Shown here piece after piece: positions 1 to 5,544 of a stretch of 21,427 bases of DNA. The stretch spans positions 1 through 21,427 of the IMG/VR virus record IMGVR_UViG_3300024348_000285; one strand, written 5' to 3'. This stretch comes from a virus. A model generated the notes under the pieces. It saw only the letters and a program-made list of their open reading frames with translations, did not search any database and was not told the DNA's origin. Positions within the stretch are counted from its first letter, which is position 1; each line of letters begins with the position of its first letter. Position numbers and translations under genes: made by a program.

Positions 1-111
1 GGAGTATGCGGTTACTCTACCGCAACCTGCTGAGCAGGATACATAGCCAAGACGCTTAGCGTCTGACTCTACTAGGTAGTCGTTACGACTTTCCCAAATT
101 CTGTTAGTCAT
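1..111 (-). CDS. Partial gene of unknown function (N-terminus only)
   Basis: The minus strand is open from an ATG at 111 to the window edge and encodes 37 residues beginning MTNRIWESRNDYLVES and containing two cysteines (CSAGC). A possible ribosome site (AAGAAAGG) lies about 11 nt upstream. The plus strand also has short open stretches here, in frames 2 and 3 ending at stops near 44-46 and 57-59, so strand assignment is not certain. The minus frame is preferred because it has a start, a ribosome site and an upstream -10 element. I do not recognise the product. Confidence 0.55.
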   Translation of the reverse strand, partial: MTNRIWESRNDYLVESDAKRLGYVSCSAGCGRVTAYS

Positions 112-130
112 TTTAGACCTAACCTTTCTT

Positions 131-147
131 AGTAAGACTTTCTTACT
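131..147 (-). promoter_or_regulatory. Hairpin just upstream of the ribosome site of the leftward partial gene
   Basis: A perfect 7-bp stem (AGTAAGA / TCTTACT) with a 3-nt loop lies directly upstream of the AAGAAAGG ribosome site of the 1-111 gene. In the leftward mRNA it could affect translation or stability. Function is inferred. Confidence 0.35.
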
Positions 148-161
148 TTCTTTATACCTTA

Positions 162-170
162 ATCATAGCA
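162..170 (-). promoter_or_regulatory. Extended -10 promoter element, leftward
   Basis: On the minus strand the sequence reads TGC-TATGAT, an extended -10 box about 50 nt upstream of the ATG at 111. No convincing -35 is visible, as expected for extended -10 promoters. It would drive the partial leftward gene. Confidence 0.4.
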
Positions 171-200
171 AGGGGCACTGACATTTATACCCCTATTCTC

Positions 201-275
201 GGGCGTGTCGAAATAAATCTTTGCAAACCTATGTGATTTGCACCACAAAGATCCCATGCACACGCTCATTATGGG
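201..275. promoter_or_regulatory. Nested stem-loop element in the divergent intergenic region
   Basis: The outer stem is 201-208 with 260-267 (8 pairs on the plus strand including one G.U; on the minus strand that pair becomes an A-C mismatch). The middle stem is 217-223 with 246-252 (ATCTTTG/CAAAGAT, perfect 7 bp). The inner stem is 224-227 with 237-240. CCCAT at 253-257, in an internal loop, is complementary to ATGGG at 271-275 just outside, which could give a pseudoknot or an alternative fold. It lies in the gene-free stretch 112-515. It could be a structured leader of the leftward gene or a protein-binding operator. I do not match it to a known riboswitch. Confidence 0.4.
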
Positions 276-362
276 CGGTCTATCCTAAATGTCCGTTTCT
301 CTCAAATATGTGTATCGTACAAATTAAAAATATATTAACATTTTCTGAAATTTGAAAAGGGG

Positions 363-390
363 TTGACACCGAAAATACAAATGTTATACT
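363..390 (+). promoter_or_regulatory. Consensus sigma70-type promoter
   Basis: A perfect -35 TTGACA (363-368), a 16-nt spacer and -10 TATACT (385-390), which also has the extended TGT in front. This is the strongest promoter in the window. It would give a leader of about 120 nt before the oxygenase gene at 516. The leader begins with two G6 runs (397-402 and 405-410). Confidence 0.75.
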
Positions 391-396
391 TTTCTA

Positions 397-412
397 GGGG
401 GGTCGGGGGGTC
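397..412 (+). repeat. Two G6-TC units in the initially transcribed region
   Basis: GGGGGGTC occurs twice in tandem right after the predicted start site of the 363-390 promoter, in an otherwise very AT-rich stretch. The rest of 412-483 is AT-rich with the 7-nt repeat AAGACCT; no gene is visible there. Confidence 0.6.
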
Positions 413-483
413 AGTAAATCAATAAATATTAAATATATTATATATAGTAAGACCTAAGACCTAAGATCAAGTGATACAACCAA

Positions 484-492
484 TGCTATAAT
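484..492 (+). promoter_or_regulatory. Second extended -10 element before the oxygenase gene
   Basis: TGC-TATAAT at 484-492 would start transcription near 499, 17 nt before the ATG at 516 and just ahead of the AAGGA ribosome site. No good -35 is seen. It may be an alternative or later promoter to the one at 363-390. Confidence 0.5.
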
Positions 493-515
493 TATAATCT
501 AGCGTAAGGAAAATC

Positions 516-1415
516 ATGGAACACAAACTACTCACCAAAGACGTAATCCTTTTCAAAAATACATTGAAGGATCCAGCTGCGACCCAGGATTTCATTATAC
601 GCTCTAAAACCAATAATGACCAGTGGTTTGGAAATTGGGAAGACTGGCGTCCATGGGGTCAATACTCAAAAGCATATCCATATCAAGATTCTTCATATGA
701 GGTGTGTGAAAATGAGGGCGGGGAATACCTGAGAGAGTTTTTAGACATATTCTGGAATGTAATGAAGATATATAAAGAAAATTATTTAAATAAAAATTAT
801 TTTGATTTGATAGGCGAAGATTCAGATATTCCAACAACTATGGAAGAAGCTAGAAAGCATCCAACATACTGCACTGCAGATGTAGTAATTTTAGAATCAG
901 AAAATACAGATAAATCAAAGCCATTGTCTATGGAATATCATCAAGACAGAAGGCCCTGGTTTGGTGGGACTCCCCATATATTCAATTTTAATATTTATAC
1001 TAATGACAATTACGAAGGCGGAGATATTTTAATTATTAATACAGAGGATGCAGAAAAATCAACATATATAGATGCTGATGGCAAAGAAAGAGAATGTTTG
1101 ATGATTGATCCTCCAGTTAGATACAAGATGGAAGCTGGAGATGGTCTGCTCTTTAGAACAGATGTATTTCATGCAGTTTTGCCAGTTATAGGAAATAAAT
1201 TTTACATTCGTCAATTCTTAACAGCATCATTTAAACCAGAGTGGTATGCTAAAAAGAACTCTATGTCTGAAGAAGAGTTTGAAGAATTTTTAAAGCAAGA
1301 AGAAAAAGAAGGATTTGCTAAATACGGTTGGCAATGCAGAATTTATAACTCAAAAGAAGAAATTGGTAATGGTGGAGACAATAATCAAATAGTTTGTGTG
1401 GTAAAAAATGTTTGA
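516..1415 (+). CDS. 2-oxoglutarate/Fe(II)-dependent oxygenase, copy 1
   Basis: A 299-aa protein with the metal and cosubstrate residues of the 2OG-Fe(II) dioxygenase fold. The HxD motif is H142-D144 (YHQDR), the distal His is H219 (VFHAV) and the 2OG-binding Arg is R232 (YIRQF). The strand before the distal His reads EAGDGLLF, as in prolyl-4-hydroxylase-like enzymes. These enzymes couple decarboxylation of 2-oxoglutarate to hydroxylation of a substrate, which cannot be read from sequence here. The start has an AAGGA ribosome site 7 nt upstream. It overlaps the next gene by 8 nt, and that gene is a paralogue with the same length and motif spacing at the HxD. Prolyl hydroxylation of phage tail proteins is an inference. 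Confidence 0.85.
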   Translation: MEHKLLTKDVILFKNTLKDPAATQDFIIRSKTNNDQWFGNWEDWRPWGQYSKAYPYQDSSYEVCENEGGEYLREFLDIFWNVMKIYKENYLNKNYFDLIGEDSDIPTTMEEARKHPTYCTADVVILESENTDKSKPLSMEYHQDRRPWFGGTPHIFNFNIYTNDNYEGGDILIINTEDAEKSTYIDADGKERECLMIDPPVRYKMEAGDGLLFRTDVFHAVLPVIGNKFYIRQFLTASFKPEWYAKKNSMSEEEFEEFLKQEEKEGFAKYGWQCRIYNSKEEIGNGGDNNQIVCVVKNV

Positions 1416-2304
1416 TGCTTTTGAATTGACTAAGGGAGTTCTTGTATTTAAGAATGTATTAAAAGATCCTAAAAAAACTTACGATGTAATAAAAAAATCT
1501 CAAACCGAAAAGCACGAACTGTTCACAGACTGGATGGATTGGGGTATATCTGGATTTAAGTCGACATTAGATCCTTATGACACTAGAGATCTAGATAACG
1601 AGCCTGGGGAAATCATTAAAGAGCTTTCAAGCATATACACACAATGTATTAACTACTATAAAGATAATTATCTTGATATGGACTATCTAAAGTCTTTAGA
1701 TGTAGCACCAAACTACAATATACCAGCAACACATGAAGAAGCAACTCAGGCTGGTGGATGGGGATCTGCAGATATACTTCTTGTAGACTATGCAGACAGT
1801 TTTGGTGATGATGGATTTATAAACGGATACCATATTGATAGAACTCCATTTTGGGGATCATCTCCACATGCATTTACATTAAACGTATACCCATATGATG
1901 ACTTTGAAGGTGGCGGATTGGCATTCATAAATATGGAAACGGCAGAACGAAAGATTACAGACAATGGCGTAGAGTATTATGAGATAGATAAGCCAGTAGA
2001 ATATTTTCCTGAAGCTGGAGATGCTATGTTTTTCTCTTCATTGCATTATCATGGCGTATATGGAACTAAGAACGGTGAAAAGGTATTTATTAGAATGTAT
2101 GTAGAGTCGCCTATGCCTAATGCATATAAGAAGGAAGTAGAATTTATGACTCAAGATGAAATTAATCAAAAGCGTGATATATCTAGAAAAGAATGTTTTG
2201 CAACACATACTCATCAGGCTAATATTTATACCTCAGTAGAAGAGATTGCAAATTTAAAGGCTTTAAATAAAAAATTCATAATTAGAAATAAAGCAGTTGA
2301 CTAG
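1408..2304 (+). CDS. 2-oxoglutarate/Fe(II)-dependent oxygenase, copy 2
   Basis: A 298-aa paralogue of the preceding gene. Both start with LTK-(D/G)-V-(I/L)-(L/V)-FKN and share the DW motif near residue 42. The catalytic residues are H142-D144 (YHIDR), H215 (HYHGV) and R229 (FIRMY), with a GG pair at 168-169 before the second strand. Its start lies inside the end of copy 1 (8-nt overlap), so the two are translated from one mRNA, probably coupled, since the upstream ribosome site is weak. The substrate is unknown. The two proteins are clearly diverged rather than a recent duplication, so they may act on different targets. Confidence 0.85.
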   Translation: MFDAFELTKGVLVFKNVLKDPKKTYDVIKKSQTEKHELFTDWMDWGISGFKSTLDPYDTRDLDNEPGEIIKELSSIYTQCINYYKDNYLDMDYLKSLDVAPNYNIPATHEEATQAGGWGSADILLVDYADSFGDDGFINGYHIDRTPFWGSSPHAFTLNVYPYDDFEGGGLAFINMETAERKITDNGVEYYEIDKPVEYFPEAGDAMFFSSLHYHGVYGTKNGEKVFIRMYVESPMPNAYKKEVEFMTQDEINQKRDISRKECFATHTHQANIYTSVEEIANLKALNKKFIIRNKAVD

Positions 2305-2309
2305 AATTA

Positions 2310-2318
2310 TGGTATACT
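2310..2318 (+). promoter_or_regulatory. Leaderless extended -10 promoter (TGG-TATACT)
   Basis: The -10 hexamer at 2313-2318 is followed by exactly 6 nt and then ATG at 2325, so transcription should start at the A of the start codon. It begins just after the stop of oxygenase copy 2. A TTGACT lies only 10 nt upstream, too close to be its -35. Confidence 0.6.
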
Positions 2319-2324
2319 AATATC

Positions 2325-2435
2325 ATGAAATTCTGCACATACTGTGAAAAACTATCATATACATCTAAGCTAACGCTAGATGGCAAGATGATATATTATT
2401 GTTCAGATCATGCTATGAATATTGCAGTTGACTAG
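2325..2435 (+). CDS. Small Cys-rich (zinc-ribbon-like) protein, 36 aa
   Basis: It encodes 36 residues with a CxxC near the N-terminus (FCTYC, C4 and C7) and a C-x2-H near the C-terminus (YYCSDH), a plausible four-ligand zinc site of the kind phages often carry in tiny proteins. It has no ribosome site. Instead an extended -10 box ends 7 nt before the ATG, implying leaderless translation. Its final codons and stop (GCAGTTGACTAG) exactly repeat the end of the preceding oxygenase gene. The function is unknown. Confidence 0.6.
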   Translation: MKFCTYCEKLSYTSKLTLDGKMIYYCSDHAMNIAVD

Positions 2436-2442
2436 GATATAT

Positions 2443-2586
2443 ATGAAGAAATTATCAGCATTAGTAAGTACCATTGCGATAGCAATCCTTTCAGGAGTTG
2501 CATTGTCTAAATTTTTAAATTGGGCGGGACAAGTAGAAATCTTTGATTTTGACCTAGATGAAGATATAGACAGTGAAGAATTCTAA
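2443..2586 (+). CDS. Small single-span membrane protein, 47 aa
   Basis: It encodes 47 residues: a lysine-led N-terminus (MKKLSALV), a hydrophobic segment at about residues 5-25, then an acidic tail (DFDLDEDIDSEEF). A ribosome site (TAGGA) overlaps the stop of the preceding gene. It could be a membrane peptide or an uncleaved signal-anchor protein. The acidic tail would face one side of the membrane. The last 14 nt overlap a possible second membrane peptide. I do not recognise a family. Confidence 0.6.
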   Translation: MKKLSALVSTIAIAILSGVALSKFLNWAGQVEIFDFDLDEDIDSEEF

Positions 2587-2656
2587 ACTCTATAGGTCAA
2601 TACTCTGGCTATCCTGGGTCTATATAGCTATACTGCTAATATGGACAATATGGTAA
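2573..2656 (+). CDS. Possible 27-aa membrane peptide with GTG start
   Basis: A GTG at 2573, inside the end of the previous gene, opens a 27-codon frame with a basic N-terminus (KNSKLYR) followed by a strongly hydrophobic, Trp-rich segment that ends at TAA 2654-2656. The composition is typical of a small transmembrane peptide, and the overlap suggests coupled translation. It also overlaps the start of the 92-aa gene at 2641. It has no clear ribosome site and could be chance. Confidence 0.35.
   Translation: MKNSKLYRSILWLSWVYIAILLIWTIW
2629..2634 (+). promoter_or_regulatory. -10 element for a leaderless transcript (TATACT-N6-ATG)
   Basis: TATACT is followed by 6 nt and the ATG at 2641, the same geometry as at 2313-2325. 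No TGN extension and no convincing -35 are visible. The 92-aa gene has no ribosome site, which supports leaderless translation. Confidence 0.45.
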
Positions 2657-2919
2657 ATTCGGACAAAGCAGACCAATTAGCGAAATACTTGCTAGATCGT
2701 AGATATGAAGAGTGTAATTATTTTCAAGCTGATAAGTTCATGGCAAGGTGTTCGCTAGAATGGGTCATAAAGGGCCTCAAGAGTCGATTAGAGACTTGTT
2801 TGAATGCAGAGTCAGGGGTATGTGACATATGGTACTTAGAAAGCCATACAGAGTGTTTATTACTAATGAATCTAATATACGAATATAGTGGAGATCCCCT
2901 GTATGATGCTAAATTCTAA
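2641..2919 (+). CDS. Unknown 92-aa protein
   Basis: A soluble, mostly helical-looking protein of 92 residues with five scattered cysteines. The start is the ATG placed 6 nt after TATACT; a second ATG lies 9 nt further in. The upstream frame is open for 15 more codons and hydrophobic but lacks a usable start. It ends near the convergent oxygenase gene; the 54-nt gap between them (2920-2973) shows short GCACTT-type repeats but no clear terminator hairpin. No family recognised. Confidence 0.65.
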   Translation: MDNMVNSDKADQLAKYLLDRRYEECNYFQADKFMARCSLEWVIKGLKSRLETCLNAESGVCDIWYLESHTECLLLMNLIYEYSGDPLYDAKF

Positions 2920-2973
2920 AATGGTTCTTCTACCGCCGCCGCACTTCAATTTTTTCACTTTTGCACTTTCGCA

Positions 2974-3813
2974 CTAAATGTCGGAATTGCCCTCTTCTTG
3001 TTTTTTCTTATTAATAATCTTATGAGTGTTATCACAATACGGTAAATCAGCCGACTGCCCGCAGATACATTTCTTTTTACAGAAAGTAGTTTCAGGATAT
3101 ACAGTTTGCACCCAGCTAATAATTTCCTTTTCATCTGTCATGTGAGGATGCTTGTCTGGATTAAATAGTTCATAAGTTCCAGGGGCATGCTCAAGCTCCA
3201 TGCAGAAGTTAGAATATGCATATCGCGTTCCAGATGTTATTTTTCTAACACCGTGTTCCCATGGATGTGTGGCTCCGTGTATTGCCAGGTCCCCAGGTCG
3301 AACATCTACTTCTAGACAATCAAATGCGTCCCCAGGTCTATCTTTTACAGATCCATCTTTTTCAAGATTAGGATAAAATATTTGTCCATCAGAATAGTCT
3401 CCAAAATACGTAACTATGCCGTGACTTAGCCTACAACAAGTTGACCATCTGTCTAGCTGAGTTAAATTGTGCTCCATATTCATTCCTGGGCTGTCAGCAT
3501 GTACAAACATACCCTCATCTCCTGGACGCATAACGTTTACAAAAAGTTGTGGATGTATATAATGCTCTGGATATAAAGCCATGGATATTCTATCCCAAAT
3601 CGGTTTTAGTTCAAGCATTAATGGGCCAGTTTTATTTTTATACCAGTCGATTGCTTGGTCTTCAAACTTAAAGGCATCTTGGTTATCAGCAAATCTAGAT
3701 TCATATTCTTTCATGATAGACATGATTTGATTATTTTCTTCTTCTGTTACAAAATTACGCCAGACCCATACTTGCTCCGCCACTTGCTCAAAATTCTTAT
3801 TGTCAGTAAACAT
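2974..3813 (-). CDS. 2OG/Fe(II) oxygenase fused to a C-terminal CDGSH iron-sulphur motif
   Basis: A 279-aa protein. The oxygenase part has H105-D107 (FVHADS), a distal His in HPWEHGV (H187 most likely) and R197 (GTRYA), with RPGDLAI before it, as in prolyl-hydroxylase-like enzymes. Residues 249-264 match the CDGSH consensus C-X-C-X2-S/T-X3-P-X-C-D-x-S/T-H: C249, C251, S254, P258, C260, D261, T263, H264, with Asn in place of the usual Gly. CDGSH domains bind a redox-active 2Fe-2S cluster through three Cys and one His. The cluster could act in electron transfer or redox sensing for the oxygenase; this is inference. The start overlaps the stop of the 51-aa gene (TAATG), so the two are cotranslated. 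Confidence 0.85.
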   Translation of the reverse strand: MFTDNKNFEQVAEQVWVWRNFVTEEENNQIMSIMKEYESRFADNQDAFKFEDQAIDWYKNKTGPLMLELKPIWDRISMALYPEHYIHPQLFVNVMRPGDEGMFVHADSPGMNMEHNLTQLDRWSTCCRLSHGIVTYFGDYSDGQIFYPNLEKDGSVKDRPGDAFDCLEVDVRPGDLAIHGATHPWEHGVRKITSGTRYAYSNFCMELEHAPGTYELFNPDKHPHMTDEKEIISWVQTVYPETTFCKKKCICGQSADLPYCDNTHKIINKKKQEEGNSDI

Positions 3814-3968
3814 TACTTCTTCCTAACTATACGTTTAAAAAATCCTTTTATTTTATTAAGATTTTTATCTAGCTTTTGATCGAATTGGCCACTCGGAGTA
3901 TCAGCATAACCAGGTGATGTAAAGTAAGGGCTATGCATTGCTTGTTTAAAATGATCTCTAGGGGACAT
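3813..3968 (-). CDS. Small basic protein, 51 aa
   Basis: The start chosen is ATG at 3968 (MSPRDHFKQ), not the upstream in-frame ATG at 4058, because the latter would place a terminator hairpin inside the gene, and because an extended -10 box ends 9 nt before 3968. The protein ends in a basic stretch (KIKGFFKRIVRKK). It is upstream of and overlaps the oxygenase-CDGSH gene. Function unknown. Confidence 0.6.
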   Translation of the reverse strand: MSPRDHFKQAMHSPYFTSPGYADTPSGQFDQKLDKNLNKIKGFFKRIVRKK

Positions 3969-3977
3969 GATAATATA

Positions 3978-3986
3978 ATTATACCA
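3978..3986 (-). promoter_or_regulatory. Extended -10 promoter (TGG-TATAAT), leftward
   Basis: On the minus strand TGG-TATAAT is followed 9 nt later by ATG 3968, giving a leader of about 0-3 nt. It sits directly downstream of the terminator at 3995-4034, so it marks the start of a new transcription unit for the 51-aa gene and the oxygenase-CDGSH gene. Confidence 0.6.
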
Positions 3987-3994
3987 CTTAAATA

Positions 3995-4034
3995 ATAAAG
4001 CCCCATTCAGAGGCGGATCCGAATGAGGCTTTAT
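3995..4034 (-). terminator. Terminator hairpin (leftward)
   Basis: A 14-bp stem pairs 3995-4008 with 4021-4034 around a 12-nt loop. On the minus-strand RNA every position pairs, one as G.U. On the plus strand the same position is a C-A mismatch, so the leftward direction is favoured. The tail is A/T-rich rather than a pure U run. It closes the lysozyme operon. A further AT-rich 8-bp inverted repeat lies at 4057-4080. Confidence 0.7.
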
Positions 4035-4092
4035 ATACTGGGAGCAAAACTCGACCAATACTTTAAAAGTATAAAGTATTATCTAAATAATG

Positions 4093-4281
4093 TCAAGGAA
4101 CTAATACGCCTTTTTCTACAAGAAGGTCGTACATGTTGCCCATTTGCCACTGCAAGAATGGCTGGTTCTTAATAATTTGCTGCTCAACGTCTGCAATATC
4201 TGCTCCGCTTGAAACTCCAGCAAATCTTGTATCATTGTTTAGTTTTTCTAGCATTAGTAGTACTACTTTTTCTTTTTCCAT
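4093..4281 (-). CDS. Unknown 62-aa protein
   Basis: The start is MEKEKVV at 4281, 1 nt after the stop of the upstream gene and behind a GAGGAAG ribosome site; the longer in-frame start at 4341 would overlap most of the upstream gene. It has a helical N-terminus with a D-A-D pattern and ends in MYDLLVEKGVLVP. MYDLL also occurs in its upstream neighbour, suggesting related or interacting small phage proteins. No family recognised. Confidence 0.65.
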   Translation of the reverse strand: MEKEKVVLLMLEKLNNDTRFAGVSSGADIADVEQQIIKNQPFLQWQMGNMYDLLVEKGVLVP

Positions 4282-4282
4282 T

Positions 4283-4495
4283 TTATTCTTCCTCACCTGG
4301 TGTAAATGAAGGCGCTGGCCCCAATAGGTAACCCGCCTCATGATATTCTATCATTTTTTGAGTATCTTCACTACCTACAATTTTATTTGAAATTAAGGTA
4401 AGAAGGTCGTACATTCTATGAAGCATAATATAATTCACCATAGGCAAATTATCTTCAAGATTACTTGAAACTTCTTTATTCTGGTCTTCCTGCAT
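4283..4495 (-). CDS. Unknown 70-aa protein
   Basis: An acidic N-terminus, a central helical segment (HRMYDLLTLISNKI) and a Pro/Gly-rich end (GPAPSFTPGEEE). It overlaps the end of the 35-aa gene upstream (4476-4495) and abuts the 62-aa gene downstream, so the group is a tightly packed leftward operon. Small proteins of this shape are common in tailed phages and have no known role. Confidence 0.65.
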   Translation of the reverse strand: MQEDQNKEVSSNLEDNLPMVNYIMLHRMYDLLTLISNKIVGSEDTQKMIEYHEAGYLLGPAPSFTPGEEE

Positions 4496-4583
4496 CTAGC
4501 CAAAAAACCTCTCTACCCATAGCGTCGGTAACCTGCATTGGTGCCGACTCTTTATTGCACTCACAGTATTCTTTATCGCACAT
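4476..4583 (-). CDS. Small Cys-containing protein, 35 aa
   Basis: It begins MCDKEYCECNKES and so has three Cys in the first nine residues, then reads to a stop at 4476-4478. Both ends overlap neighbours (11 nt with the upstream gene, 20 nt with the downstream one), and this chain of overlaps is the main support. Without it there would be an unexplained gap in a packed operon. Function unknown; a metal-binding peptide is possible. Confidence 0.55.
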   Translation of the reverse strand: MCDKEYCECNKESAPMQVTDAMGREVFWLDAGRPE

Positions 4584-4791
4584 TATTCTGTGCCTCAACA
4601 AGCTTTACTATATTCTGATACGTTGAAGATCCCATATTGTTTTTATACTCACATTGTAGGCAGTATAGAAATATATTGTCTTCTAAATCTTGATTACAAA
4701 AAAGAATGGACTGGTCTACTGGGCATAAAAGCTTTTCAACCAATCCATCTTCTGACATGGAGATGTAAGTTGATACATATTGTATCCTCAT
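4573..4791 (-). CDS. Zinc-ribbon-like protein, 72 aa
   Basis: It has four well-spaced cysteines: LLCPVDQ, LFCNQ and YCLQC. The arrangement C-x8-C-x10-C-x2-C resembles small phage zinc-ribbon proteins with an NIFLYCLxCEY signature. The start ATG at 4791 has a clear AAAGGAG ribosome site. It follows the lysozyme gene by 10 nt in the same operon. The molecular role is unknown. Confidence 0.7.
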   Translation of the reverse strand: MRIQYVSTYISMSEDGLVEKLLCPVDQSILFCNQDLEDNIFLYCLQCEYKNNMGSSTYQNIVKLVEAQNNVR

Positions 4792-4801
4792 CCCATCTCC
4801 T

Positions 4802-5344
4802 TTACTTTGTCGGAAATTTTAAATAAAATTCCTTAGCTCTCGGGGTCATACCCTTCCAGCTTGACCAATCACTGCCGCCATCGGTCATATAGTACGTTAT
4901 CTCTGCGTTTGTTACTGGGTCGAATAACTCTTTGTTACTCTGTAGATCAAATTTCTCAAGTCTTTCAGGACCAAGATTTCCAATCATATTTATCTGAAAT
5001 AATCCGTAAGAACTATCTCCTGTTTTTCTGTCCCCGTTATATGCAAGCGGTCTTCCATTAGATTCACGCTTTGCTATGGACCAGGCTTTCTTAAGGCCTA
5101 CTCCTTCAAATCCTACAGTCTCCAGAAGTGTTAACAACTCTTGATCTGTAAGCATCTCAGATGGCTTGTAAATTTCTTTACTAAAGCTATCTAAAACTTC
5201 TTGCTTTAATTGGGCTTCAGTTTTCACTAAAGGTTCTACTACAGTTAAAGCGTTTGCTGAGTTACCAAACAAAAATAACATTGTTACTGCTATTATCGTC
5301 CAGTCACGAACTAAATCGCTAAACTGTTGCTTTATATTCTCCAT
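4802..5344 (-). CDS. Exported SLT/lysozyme-fold peptidoglycan hydrolase
   Basis: A 180-aa protein with a lysozyme-like transglycosylase core. The likely catalytic Glu is E94 (AKRESNG), followed by GLFQIN at 114-119 and a C-terminal helix-rich part (TNAEITYYMTDGGSDW). Lytic transglycosylases cleave the MurNAc-GlcNAc bond. Residues 16-32 form a hydrophobic segment ending NSANA, which looks like a signal peptide or a releasable membrane anchor, so it may be exported through Sec independently of a holin pore. The AGGAGG ribosome site sits 8 nt before ATG 5344; the in-frame ATG at 5350 is only 2 nt from it and less likely. It could be the endolysin or a virion-associated lysin. Confidence 0.8.
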   Translation of the reverse strand: MENIKQQFSDLVRDWTIIAVTMLFLFGNSANALTVVEPLVKTEAQLKQEVLDSFSKEIYKPSEMLTDQELLTLLETVGFEGVGLKKAWSIAKRESNGRPLAYNGDRKTGDSSYGLFQINMIGNLGPERLEKFDLQSNKELFDPVTNAEITYYMTDGGSDWSSWKGMTPRAKEFYLKFPTK

Positions 5345-5377
5345 TGGCATTTCCTCCTATAGAGATAACGAACTATA

Positions 5378-5407
5378 ATCATAACATTAATATATAAGTA
5401 ATGTCAA
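5378..5407 (-). promoter_or_regulatory. Sigma70-type promoter for the leftward lysozyme operon
   Basis: On the minus strand, perfect TTGACA (5402-5407), an 18-nt spacer and TATGAT (5378-5383). It lies 34 nt upstream of the lysozyme start and should transcribe the lysozyme and the four small genes to the terminator at 3995-4034. Confidence 0.7.
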
Positions 5408-5465
5408 CTTAGTTAACTAAAACAATGTATCATTATGTGAGACGTTCAGAATATTTTTTGGGCAC

Positions 5466-5494
5466 TAGACCGCTAAATAAAAGTTTGATACACT
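5466..5494 (+). promoter_or_regulatory. Probable promoter of the RNR gene
   Basis: TAGACC (5466-5471), a 17-nt spacer and TACACT (5489-5494), with TGA in front forming an extended -10. The leader contains a short CCGC-AAG-GCGG hairpin (5516-5526) before the AAAGG ribosome site. No cobalamin riboswitch motif is visible in this short leader. Confidence 0.45.
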
Positions 5495-5544
5495 AGGACT
5501 TCACACAAAATTATACCGCAAGGCGGAGAAAAGGTCGTATATAA

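Noticed and set aside
1-95. tRNA suggested by successive small hairpins
   Set aside because: No acceptor stem, 7-nt anticodon loop or T-loop could be assembled; a coding frame explains the stretch better.
201-275. Cobalamin riboswitch (because a B12-dependent RNR is present)
   Set aside because: No B12-box-like GCCACTG motif in context, and the element is far from the RNR gene.
2297-2318. TTGACT/TATACT as a -35/-10 pair
   Set aside because: Spacing is only 10 nt; the extended -10 alone is the better reading.
3813-4058. Longer start (81 aa) for the 51-aa basic protein
   Set aside because: It would run through the terminator hairpin and the extended -10 box at 3978-3986.
4093-4341. Longer start (82 aa) for the 62-aa gene
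   Set aside because: It would overlap 59 nt of the upstream gene, while MEKEKVV at 4281 has a good ribosome site.
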